DNA of 5,403 nucleotides from Bacillota bacterium (GTDB taxonomy: Bacteria > Bacillota > Clostridia > Oscillospirales > Ruminococcaceae), in NCBI GenBank assembly GCA_023451415.1, contig JAEXZK010000018.1:1-5403 (forward strand). The letters are read 5' to 3'. This document shows positions 1-5,403 of this stretch, one piece after another. Under the pieces are notes generated by a model. It was not told the DNA's origin and made no database searches. It saw nothing but the letters and a program-made list of their open reading frames with translations. Made by a program: the position numbers and the translations under genes. Each line of letters begins with the position of its first letter. Position 1 is the stretch's first letter.

Positions 1-219
1 ATCTCAGTCACCGACCTGTACTTCCAGTCCATGTCGGTGGCGGGGAGCATCTTCAAATTCCAGCAGACCATGATCGTCACCTCCCTGGTCTACCTGACCC
101 TCACCTTTACCACCACCCGCATCCTGGGAGCCATCGAGAAGAGGATGGGCCGTCAGCCCTCCAGCTATCCCTGCTCCCAGACCATGCCTAAGCCGGAAAA
201 CATGCAGGGGGTGAGATGA
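1..219 (+). CDS. Polar amino-acid ABC transporter permease, C-terminal fragment
   Basis: This is the last 72 residues of an inner-membrane permease of the His/Gln/Arg-type amino-acid ABC importer family; the frame is open from base 1, so the start lies upstream of the window. The fragment opens [10 protein letters not shown], which resembles the loop before the last membrane segment in this family. A hydrophobic, Thr-rich helix follows at about visible residues 24-42, then a basic end (IEKRMGR) and a polar tail of about 20 residues, expected to be cytoplasmic. The stop TGA at 217-219 overlaps the ATG of the next gene, an ATPase of the same transporter type, which strongly supports the assignment. 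Substrate cannot be read from this piece. The internal ATG at 31 is not a credible start because the homologous-looking sequence continues upstream of it. Confidence 0.85.
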   Translation: MSVTDLYFQSMSVAGSIFKFQQTMIVTSLVYLTLTFTTTRILGAIEKRMGRQPSSYPCSQTMPKPENMQGVR

Positions 220-956
220 TGGGAGAGATCATTGCAATCAAGGGCCTGGAAAAGCGCTTTGGCCAGCTGGAGGTCCTCAAGGGGGTCAACTTCGGCATCG
301 ACTCCGGCGAGGTGGTCTGCCTTATCGGCGCCTCCGGCAGCGGCAAGTCCACCCTCCTGAGGTGTATCAATGTTTTGGAGATCCCCGACGGCGGGCAGAT
401 CCTTTACCACGGCAAGGATATTCTTCAGGGCCATATCGACGTCAACAAGCACCGGGCCAAGGTGGGGATGGTATTCCAGTCTTTCAACCTGTTTGAGAAC
501 ATGTCGGTGCTGAAGAACTGTATGGTGGGGCAGATCAAGGTCCTGAAGAAGGGCAGGGAGGAGAGCCGCCAAAAAGCCATGTTCTACCTGGAAAAGGTGG
601 GGATGGCCGGTTTTGCCCATGCCGCGCCCGCCCAGCTTTCCGGCGGGCAGAAGCAGCGGGTGGCCATCGCCCGGGCGCTCTGCATGGACCCTGAGGTCCT
701 TCTTTTCGACGAGCCTACCTCCGCCCTGGACCCGGAGATGGTGGGGGGCGTGCTGGAGGTCATCAAGAACCTGGCCAAAGAGGGGCTGCCCATGATCGTG
801 GTCACCCATGAAATGGGCTTTGCCCGGGATGTGGCCACCAGAGTGGTGTTTATGGATCAGGGCGTCATTGTGGAGGAAGGCCCTCCCGCCCAGATCTTTA
901 CCGCCCCGGCCCATCAGCGCACAAGGGAGTTCCTCTCCCGCTACATCGGCACATAA
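216..956 (+). CDS. Amino-acid ABC transporter ATP-binding protein (GlnQ/HisP type)
   Basis: A complete 246-residue ATPase that would power the importer whose permease ends just upstream, acting on the cytoplasmic face of the membrane. All ABC motifs are present in order: Walker [10 protein letters not shown] at 38-46, Q-loop glutamine at 88 (VFQSFNLF), signature LSGGQKQR at 141-148, Walker B VLLFDEP at 161-167, D-loop SALD at 169-172 and switch histidine at 198 (VTHEMGFA). Length and the LLRCIN and THEMGFA signatures fit the polar amino-acid uptake subfamily. The start is one of two tandem ATGs (216 or 219), preceded by a GGGGGTGAG ribosome-binding sequence inside the permease end. The ATGA overlap with the permease stop suggests translational coupling. 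A terminator follows 18 nt after the stop. The solute could be glutamine, arginine, histidine, cystine or another polar amino acid; the ATPase alone does not say which. Confidence 0.96.
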   Translation: MMGEIIAIKGLEKRFGQLEVLKGVNFGIDSGEVVCLIGASGSGKSTLLRCINVLEIPDGGQILYHGKDILQGHIDVNKHRAKVGMVFQSFNLFENMSVLKNCMVGQIKVLKKGREESRQKAMFYLEKVGMAGFAHAAPAQLSGGQKQRVAIARALCMDPEVLLFDEPTSALDPEMVGGVLEVIKNLAKEGLPMIVVTHEMGFARDVATRVVFMDQGVIVEEGPPAQIFTAPAHQRTREFLSRYIGT

Positions 957-973
957 CACAGGCAAACTGTCGG

Positions 974-1010
974 ATCGCCCGTCCCTTTTTCGAGGGGACG
1001 GGCGATTTTT
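974..1010 (+). terminator. Intrinsic terminator of the ABC transporter operon
   Basis: A perfect 12-bp GC-rich stem (ATCGCCCGTCCC at 974-985 with GGGACGGGCGAT at 995-1006) has a 9-nt loop and runs into five T residues at 1006-1010. It lies 18 nt after the ATPase stop and just before the next promoter, so it separates the two transcription units. Confidence 0.95.
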
Positions 1011-1014
1011 ACCC

Positions 1015-1043
1015 TTGACCCCGGTTAACATGTGGAGTATAAT
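1015..1043 (+). promoter_or_regulatory. Near-consensus sigma-A promoter for the mrp operon
   Basis: The -35 box TTGACC (1015-1020) and -10 box TATAAT (1038-1043) are separated by exactly 17 nt. Only one of twelve hexamer bases departs from the vegetative consensus. The boxes sit in an AT-rich patch within otherwise GC-rich DNA, directly after the upstream terminator. Transcription would start near 1050, giving a leader of about 65 nt before the chosen mrp start. The strength of the match suggests high or constitutive expression unless a repressor acts here. Confidence 0.9.
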
Positions 1044-1070
1044 TAACACCGAAATAGTATATTTTAATGA

Positions 1071-1085
1071 GGCGGCCCAGCCGCC
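1071..1085 (+). other. Short GC hairpin in the mrp 5' leader
   Basis: GGCGGC (1071-1076) pairs perfectly with GCCGCC (1080-1085) around a CCA loop. It lies about 20 nt after the predicted transcription start and 11 nt before the Shine-Dalgarno sequence. No T run follows, so it is not a terminator. It could protect the 5' end of the mRNA or have no function. Six-base GC stems are common by chance in DNA this GC-rich. Confidence 0.35.
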
Positions 1086-1096
1086 CTGCCAAAAAT

Positions 1097-1102
1097 AAGG
1101 AG
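1097..1102 (+). promoter_or_regulatory. Ribosome-binding site that decides the mrp start
   Basis: AAGGAG is followed by ATG, making AAGGAGATG a near-full match to the anti-Shine-Dalgarno complement. Three in-frame ATGs compete. The one at 1067 lies upstream of this site and has no ribosome-binding sequence of its own. The one at 1103 abuts the site with no spacer. The one at 1115 lies 12 nt downstream, slightly long but workable, and yields the family-like N-terminus MSETCNHDC. Confidence 0.75.
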
Positions 1103-1114
1103 ATGTTTGGAAGA

Positions 1115-1948
1115 ATGAGCGAAACCTGTAACCATGACTGTGGCAGCTGCAGCCAGAACTGCGGCGAGCGCCAGCAGGATCCCAAAAGCTTCCTGGAGGC
1201 CCCCCACCAGATGAGCACCATCCGCAAGGTCATCGGCGTTGTCAGCGGAAAGGGCGGCGTGGGCAAGACCATGGTCACCAGCATGATGGCCGTCCTCCTC
1301 AACCGCAAAGGCTATAACACCGCCATCCTGGACGCGGACGTCACCGGCCCCTCCATTCCCAAGGCCTTCGGCATCCACGAAAAGGCCCAGGGCAGCGAGT
1401 GGGGGCTGCTCCCCTGCAAATCCAAAAAGGGCATCGACATCATGTCTGTCAACCTCCTGCTGGAGGATGACACCACGCCGGTGGTTTGGCGCGGGCCCAT
1501 CATCGCGGGAACCGTCAAACAGTTCTGGACCGACGTCATCTGGAGCGACGTGGACTTCATGTTTGTGGATATGCCTCCGGGAACCGGCGACGTCCCCCTC
1601 ACTGTTTTCCAGTCCATCCCTCTGGATGGCATCATCATCGTCACCTCCCCCCAGGAGCTGGTCTCCATGATCGTTGCCAAGGCTGTGAACATGGCCAAGA
1701 TGATGAATATCCCCATCCTGGGCGTGGTGGAAAACATGAGCTATGTCAAATGCCCCTGCTGCGGGGAGGAGATCAAGGTCTTTGGTGAAAGCCATCTGGA
1801 CGAAGTGGCTGAGCAGCATGGCCTCCGGGTCCTGGGACGCCTGCCCATGGACCCGGCTCTGGCCAAGGTGTGCGACCTGGGCGTGGTGGAGCTCTTTGAG
1901 GGCGACTGGCTGGACGGCGCCGCCGAACTGATAGAAAATCTGAAATGA
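1115..1948 (+). CDS. mrp: Mrp/NBP35 (ApbC-type) iron-sulfur cluster carrier P-loop ATPase
   Basis: A complete 277-residue cytoplasmic ATPase of the Mrp/Nbp35 family, known for binding Fe-S clusters and passing them to apoproteins. Visible motifs are a deviant Walker A GKGGVGKT at 45-52 with the family's signature lysine at 46, DADVTGPSIPKAFG at 73-86, and the switch/Walker B region DMPPGTGD at 152-159. A C-terminal CPCC at 213-216 supplies the CxxC pair (213 and 216) thought to hold the bridging cluster. The N-terminus carries four cysteines in a CX3CX2CX3C spacing (5, 9, 12, 16), a probable second cluster site as in NBP35-like proteins but with tighter spacing. The start at 1115 is preferred over in-frame ATGs at 1067 and 1103 because of the ribosome-binding site and the N-terminal pattern. 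It is the first gene of its transcription unit and is followed 22 nt later by a cysteine-rich protein, then by a NifX-like protein, which fits a metallocluster role. Confidence 0.95.
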   Translation: MSETCNHDCGSCSQNCGERQQDPKSFLEAPHQMSTIRKVIGVVSGKGGVGKTMVTSMMAVLLNRKGYNTAILDADVTGPSIPKAFGIHEKAQGSEWGLLPCKSKKGIDIMSVNLLLEDDTTPVVWRGPIIAGTVKQFWTDVIWSDVDFMFVDMPPGTGDVPLTVFQSIPLDGIIIVTSPQELVSMIVAKAVNMAKMMNIPILGVVENMSYVKCPCCGEEIKVFGESHLDEVAEQHGLRVLGRLPMDPALAKVCDLGVVELFEGDWLDGAAELIENLK

Positions 1949-1970
1949 TCTTTGGTCGGGAGGGAACGGC

Positions 1971-2450
1971 ATGAACATCGCATTGGAAACAGAAAAGGCC
2001 CAGCGGGCTGCGGAATTGTTTGAAGAGGGGTATAACTGTGCCCAATCGGTCTTTGGGGCCTTTGTCCCCGAAACGGGGATGGACTGGGAGACCGCCATGC
2101 TCCTCACCTCCTCCATGGGCGGCGGCGTTGGCCGGATGCGGGAGATCTGCGGCGCGGTGTCGGGCATGGCCCTGGCTGCGGGGCTCCTGTGGGGCTATAC
2201 CAGCCCCCAGGCCAAGGAGGAAAAAAAGGCGCATTACGCCCTGGTTCAGAAGCTTTGCGGAGAGTTCTCCCGGGAGAACGGCTCCCTGATCTGCCGGGAT
2301 CTGCTGGAGGACGTGGAAACCGTCCCCGGCGGCGTCCCCGAGGAGCGCACGGCTGAATACTATAAAAAACGTCCCTGCAAGGAACTGGTGGCCTCGGCGG
2401 CGGCCATTCTGGAGCGGGAACTGAAAGAAAGAGGCATGAGTAGAAAATGA
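1971..2450 (+). CDS. C_GCAxxG_C_C family putative redox-active protein
   Basis: A complete 159-residue small soluble protein that I assign to the C_GCAxxG_C_C family, a group of anaerobe proteins of unproven function thought to be redox active or cluster/metal binding. Support is the N-terminal helix ending EGYNCAQSVF (Cys23), the glycine-rich GGGVGRMREICGAVSG stretch at 50-65 (Cys60, with CGAVSG at the place of the family's central motif), Cys96 and Cys108 flanking a charged segment, and a C-terminal RPCKELV (Cys136). No signal peptide is seen; the hydrophobic run after Cys60 is short and family-typical. The start has a good ribosome-binding site, GGGAGG, 7 nt upstream. Some members are selenoproteins, but no in-frame TGA interrupts this one. 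It sits between mrp and the NifX-like gene and overlaps the latter by 4 bp, so the three are probably co-translated and may act on the same metal cluster. Confidence 0.85.
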   Translation: MNIALETEKAQRAAELFEEGYNCAQSVFGAFVPETGMDWETAMLLTSSMGGGVGRMREICGAVSGMALAAGLLWGYTSPQAKEEKKAHYALVQKLCGEFSRENGSLICRDLLEDVETVPGGVPEERTAEYYKKRPCKELVASAAAILERELKERGMSRK

Positions 2451-2836
2451 TTATTGCAGTCACTACCGAAAACGGACAGGTGTTCCAGCACTTTGGGCAC
2501 ACCAAGACCTTCACCCTCTACACTGTGGAGGGCGGGGAAGTCCGGGGCAAGGAAATACTGGAGACCGGCGCGGCGGGACACTCCGCCCTGTCTGGGCTGC
2601 TGGCGTCCAAGGGCGTCGGCCATCTCATCTGCGGCGGCATCGGCGGCGGAGCCCGCAATATGCTGGATGCCGCCGGTATCGGCATCGTGGCCGGCGTCCA
2701 GGGGAATGCCGACGAGGCCGTGGCGGCATTCCTGGCAGGGAAGCTTCATGACGATCCCGCCGGTGCCTGCCAGGGCCATAGCCACGACGAAGGGCACAAC
2801 TGCGGGGAGCATTCCTGCGGCGGCGGGTGCCACTGA
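2447..2836 (+). CDS. NifX/NafY-type (dinitrogenase FeMo-cofactor biosynthesis domain) protein with Cys/His-rich tail
   Basis: A complete 129-residue protein whose first ~100 residues form a single NifB/NifX/NafY C-terminal-type domain, a small RNase H-like fold that binds iron-molybdenum cofactor precursors or other metal clusters. Diagnostic features are the opening MIIAVTTENGQVFQHFGH (His15, His18), Cys62 in LICGGIGGGARNML at 60-73, and the closing AGIGIVAGVQGNADEAVAAF. After residue 107 comes a tail rich in metal ligands: Cys108, 119, 124, 128 and His111, 113, 117, 122, 129. Its ATG overlaps the previous stop (ATGA), with only a weak GAGG 12 nt upstream, so translation is probably coupled. 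No nitrogenase genes are visible, and such stand-alone proteins are common in non-fixing anaerobes, where their role is unclear. Linkage to Mrp suggests delivery or storage of an Fe-S or mixed-metal cluster; this is inference. Confidence 0.92.
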   Translation: MIIAVTTENGQVFQHFGHTKTFTLYTVEGGEVRGKEILETGAAGHSALSGLLASKGVGHLICGGIGGGARNMLDAAGIGIVAGVQGNADEAVAAFLAGKLHDDPAGACQGHSHDEGHNCGEHSCGGGCH

Positions 2837-2881
2837 CAGTTCCGGGACGGCCCCAGGCCGCCGGGATGAAAGGAAGAGCCG

Positions 2882-3864
2882 ATGAATTACGCTGTTGTGG
2901 GCACCGGCAGCATCTCCCGGAGCTTTATAGAAGCCGCCGGCCGGGTCCCGGATATGGAGCTTTACGGCATATGCTCCCGCAGTCTGCCAAAGGCGGCGGC
3001 CATGTCGGAGGAGCACGGCGGCGCGAAAGCCTTTGACGACCTGGACGCCATGCTGGCCGACGACCGGGTGGAGCTGGTGTATCTGGCCTCCCCCAACGCC
3101 GTCCATTTCGGGCAGATGATGGGGCACTGGAGCGGGGGAAGCATGTTATCTGCGAAAAGCCCTTTGTTTCCAACTGCCGCGAGTTCTGCCGGGCGGCGGA
3201 GCTGGCTGAGAAGAAGAATCTTTTCCTCTTCGAGGCCATCACCAACCAGTATCTGCCCAACTTTCGGGAGCTCAGGCGGCTGGTGCCCCGGGTTGCCCCT
3301 GTGCGGCAGGTAAAGCTGGAATTTTGCAGGCCCTCAGGCCGGTACTGGGACCTGAAGGAAGGCCGGATGAGCAATACCATGGACCCGGCCTTCTCCGGAG
3401 GGGGCCTGATGGACATCGGCGTTTACTGCGTCCATGTGGCCCTGGGGCTTTTCGGCCCGCCGGAGCGGGTGACCTATTGTGCCAATATGTGGCCCAACGG
3501 GGTGGATACGTCGGGGACGATGCTCCTCCGCTACCCCGATCTGGTGGCCGTGTTCAGCTGCGCCAAGGACAGCGTCTCGGCCAACCGCAGCGAGATCCAG
3601 GGGGAGAAGGGCTGCCTGATGGTAGAAGGAAGCTTGGGAAAAATCCCCAAACTGCTCCTGCTGCAAGACGGCCGGATCGAGGATGTATCGGTCCCCCAGG
3701 GCGAAGGTCACATGGTCTATGAAATATCGGCCTTTGCGGAGGCGGTCCGGAGACGGGATTACGCGTTTGCCCGCCGGCGCCTGCGCCACAGCGGCGAGGT
3801 GATCCGTGTGCTGGACGAGGCCCGGAAAAGCGCGGGGATCCATTTCCCGGCGGACGAGGCGTAG
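2882..3864 (+). pseudogene. Gfo/Idh/MocA-family oxidoreductase, frameshifted
   Basis: An NAD(P)-dependent sugar or cyclitol dehydrogenase-like gene split into two frames. The first frame begins MNYAVVGTGSIS (Rossmann GxGxxS at residues 7-12) and matches the family to the MM at residues 79-80, then turns into Ser/Arg-rich nonsense. The next frame picks up at 3124 as ALERGKHVICEKPF, carrying the EKP motif (lysine at 93), and later GGGLMDIGVYCVH at 173-185, then runs to TAG at 3862. One extra G in the GGGG run at 3121-3124 would restore a continuous 327-residue protein, a normal family length, so a single-base deletion or a sequencing error is the simplest explanation. The start at 2882 has AAGGA 7 nt upstream. 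The gene lies 45 nt after the NifX-like gene, without an obvious promoter, so it is likely the last gene of that unit. Substrate is unknown. Confidence 0.88.
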
Positions 3865-3903
3865 ATAACGCTTCGGCCCGGCCCCGACCTTTGTAAAAAC
3901 GAG

Positions 3904-3948
3904 AAAAAAGCTTCAGAATTGACAAACGGTCAGTTCTGAAGCTTTTTT
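3904..3948. terminator. Bidirectional intrinsic terminator between convergent genes
   Basis: A 14-bp stem (GCTTCAGAATTGAC at 3910-3923 with GTCAGTTCTGAAGC at 3929-3942) contains a single G-U wobble and closes a 5-nt loop. It has six A before it (3904-3909) and six T after it (3943-3948), so it gives a hairpin plus U tract on either strand. It lies 39 nt after the oxidoreductase stop (+) and about 105 nt past the MATE stop (-), exactly between the convergent genes. No other terminator was found for either gene. Confidence 0.95.
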
Positions 3949-4053
3949 ACCGGGATATGGGGCTGCCCTCCCGGTATGCCCGTGCAGAAGCCGGTGTTTT
4001 CATGCTTTTTCTGCGGATGCTGTAATGCGGAGCGGGGCGGGCACGCGCGGGGA

Positions 4054-5403
4054 TTAATAGGGGTACCAGCGCTGGGCGGAGAAGCGCTTCCAGCAGACCA
4101 CGCCCCGGAAGCAGAGATCCAGCAGCATGGATACCCAGACCCATTCCAGCCCCAGATGGAACCCGAAGACAAAGATCACGGACAGGAGGACCCGGAAGCC
4201 CCACACGCCCACCAAATTGATGTAAAAAGGCCAGCGGGAGTCGCCCGCGCCCCTCAGAGCGCCCACATAGACAAGCTCGTAAGCCTGCATGGGCTGGGCG
4301 AAGGCCACGATCTTCAGCAGGCGGCTGCCCAGCGCGATAACCGCGGCTTCCCGGGTAAAAATGGTAATCAGCGGCGCGGAGAAGAAAAAGAGGAAGACGC
4401 CGGTGATGGACATGCAGATAAGGCCCATATTGGCGGCAATGTCACCAAACCGCTTGGCCTCTTCCTTGAGCCGGGCACCCACCGCCTGGCCGACCAGGGT
4501 GGTGGCGGCCACCGAAAACCCAAAGGCCGGCAGATAGGAGAGGCTTTCGGCCTGGACGGCAAGATGATGGGACGCCACGGCAATGGTGCCCATGGTAGCC
4601 ACGATGCGGATGTACGCCACCTGACCAAGGGCCATGGTGGCGCGCTCCAGGGCTACGGGGATGCCAAGGTCCGCTGCCCGGCGCAGAATAGCGCGGTCAA
4701 ACTGGAGGAGGGCCCGGAATCCCTCCCACCGGAGGACGAGCCCGTCCCCGGCCCGGCCGGAGGCGATGGTATAGAGCACCAGGGCGGCGGCCACGGCAAT
4801 GGAGAGAACAGTGCCCAAAGCGGCTCCGGCCACGCCCATACCCAGGCCGGGGATGAAGACGGACTGGCCTTGCCAGACCACGGTGCGGGCGGGGTAGATA
4901 AAGAGGAAATTGAGGACGATGTTGAGGAAAATCGCAATAAGGTTGGCCGTCATGGGCGCCCGGGTATTGCCCATGCACCGGAGGATGGCGGCAAAAACCA
5001 CCTCCACGCTGTTAAAGAGCATGGAAAAGCTGATATACCACATATAATTTTGAGCCAAGGGGGCCACGTCGGGCTCGGCGCCCAGCAGGGTGGGGAGGAC
5101 CGGGGTGAGGATCAGCGCGATGAGGGAAAGAAGGGCGCCGGTGAGGAGGGCTACGCTCATGGACTGGCGGATCACCTTCTGACCCTGGTCATAGTCCTCG
5201 GCGCCCACGGCATGGGCGACCTGCACCGAAAGCCCCACGCTGACGGCGGCGATGAGGCCGTTGGTCAGCCACAGGACAGGGGAGATGATACCTACGGCGG
5301 CGGTACAGGCGGCGCCCAAGACACCCACCATGGCAGTGTCCGCAAAATTCAGGATTGTGAAAGCAATCTGTTCCAAAATCGCGGGCCAGGAAAGCTTCAG
5401 AAC
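4054..5403 (-). CDS. MATE-family multidrug/cation antiporter, N-terminus beyond window
   Basis: An integral membrane efflux protein expected to exchange drugs or other organic cations for Na+ or H+. The visible 449 residues give the two-half MATE architecture with about 12 hydrophobic segments. The N-terminal motif (LEQIAFTILNFADTAMVGVLG, read from 5376) has DTAMVG at visible residues 22-27. The first half has a repeat-like RCMGNTRAP and the second half a matching RGAGDSRWP. The frame remains open to base 5403, reading VLKLSWPAI before the LEQ, which is itself family-like; a start at the TTG at 5376-5374 would cut off the first helix, so the gene almost certainly starts to the right of the window with only a few residues missing. 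It ends in a short basic cytoplasmic tail (KRFSAQRWYPY) at TAA 4056-4054. It is convergent with, and unrelated to, the mrp unit. The specific substrate is unknown. Confidence 0.95.
   Translation of the reverse strand, partial: VLKLSWPAILEQIAFTILNFADTAMVGVLGAACTAAVGIISPVLWLTNGLIAAVSVGLSVQVAHAVGAEDYDQGQKVIRQSMSVALLTGALLSLIALILTPVLPTLLGAEPDVAPLAQNYMWYISFSMLFNSVEVVFAAILRCMGNTRAPMTANLIAIFLNIVLNFLFIYPARTVVWQGQSVFIPGLGMGVAGAALGTVLSIAVAAALVLYTIASGRAGDGLVLRWEGFRALLQFDRAILRRAADLGIPVALERATMALGQVAYIRIVATMGTIAVASHHLAVQAESLSYLPAFGFSVAATTLVGQAVGARLKEEAKRFGDIAANMGLICMSITGVFLFFFSAPLITIFTREAAVIALGSRLLKIVAFAQPMQAYELVYVGALRGAGDSRWPFYINLVGVWGFRVLLSVIFVFGFHLGLEWVWVSMLLDLCFRGVVCWKRFSAQRWYPY

Noticed and set aside
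165..1049. Long minus-strand open frame opposite the ABC ATPase, and similar long frames opposite mrp
   Set aside because: High GC in codon position three leaves antisense frames open. Their His/Pro/Gly-rich products show no family features and they cover strongly supported plus-strand genes.
1067..1114. Upstream in-frame start for Mrp at 1067 adding 16 residues
   Set aside because: It has no ribosome-binding site and lies about 17 nt from the predicted transcription start. The extra residues are basic and unlike the family N-terminus. The AAGGAG at 1097-1102 serves a start further downstream.
2848..2860. CGGCC-CCA-GGCCG hairpin between the NifX-like gene and the oxidoreductase
   Set aside because: The stem is only 5 bp with no T run, in GC-rich DNA where such stems arise often. 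It is not a terminator, and the CCA loop shared with the mrp leader hairpin is probably coincidence.
3116..3130. Programmed ribosomal frameshift in the oxidoreductase
   Set aside because: There is no slippery heptamer, internal Shine-Dalgarno stimulator or clear downstream hairpin at the shift, and this family is not known to use frameshifting.
3283..3864. Separate 193-residue gene starting at GTG 3283
   Set aside because: The same frame already matches the oxidoreductase family from 3124 onward, and no ribosome-binding site precedes 3283. It is the downstream part of the frameshifted gene.
3949..3975. ACCGGG/CCCGGT inverted repeat after the bidirectional terminator
   Set aside because: Six-base arms with a 15-nt spacer and no T tract; not convincing as a terminator or operator.
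5391..5402. AAAGCTTCAGAA repeated at 3907-3918 and 5391-5402, possible attachment-site or repeat pair
   Set aside because: A 12-base repeat is expected about once by chance in a window this size. One copy is a terminator arm and the other is MATE coding sequence.

Overview
The window reads as chromosomal sequence from a GC-rich, low-oxygen-living Firmicute, most likely a Clostridia/Oscillospiraceae-type gut anaerobe. This is inferred from the protein types (a clostridial-style Mrp/NBP35 ATPase with a short Cys-rich N-terminus, a C_GCAxxG_C_C family protein and a stand-alone NifX-like protein), the strong Shine-Dalgarno sequences, a consensus sigma-A promoter in an AT-rich island and high-GC codon use. 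No taxon can be fixed from the sequence alone. No mobile element, CRISPR array, tRNA or rRNA was seen.

Positions 1-1010 (+) are the end of a polar amino-acid ABC importer operon. The last 72 residues of a permease are followed, with a 4-bp stop/start overlap, by a complete GlnQ-type ATPase and then a strong intrinsic terminator. The rest of the permease and any binding protein lie upstream of the window.

Positions 1015-3864 (+) look like one transcription unit started by a near-perfect promoter (TTGACC-17 nt-TATAAT). It encodes an Mrp/NBP35 iron-sulfur carrier ATPase, a small multi-cysteine C_GCAxxG_C_C protein, and a NifX/NafY-type protein with a Cys/His-rich tail. These three form a plausible metallocluster-handling module, although no nitrogenase gene is visible. 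A Gfo/Idh/MocA-type NAD(P)-dependent oxidoreductase follows 45 nt later. Its reading frame is broken by a one-base loss in a G run near 3121-3124, yet the protein is otherwise intact on both sides.

Positions 3904-3948 hold a hairpin flanked by A6 and T6, which suits a bidirectional terminator between convergent genes. Positions 4054-5403 (-) are a MATE-family multidrug/cation antiporter. Its frame stays open to the right edge, so its true start lies outside the window.

Nothing here is clearly a new system. The points most worth following are the Mrp / C_GCAxxG_C_C / NifX-like trio with its metal-ligand-rich termini, and the oxidoreductase frameshift.
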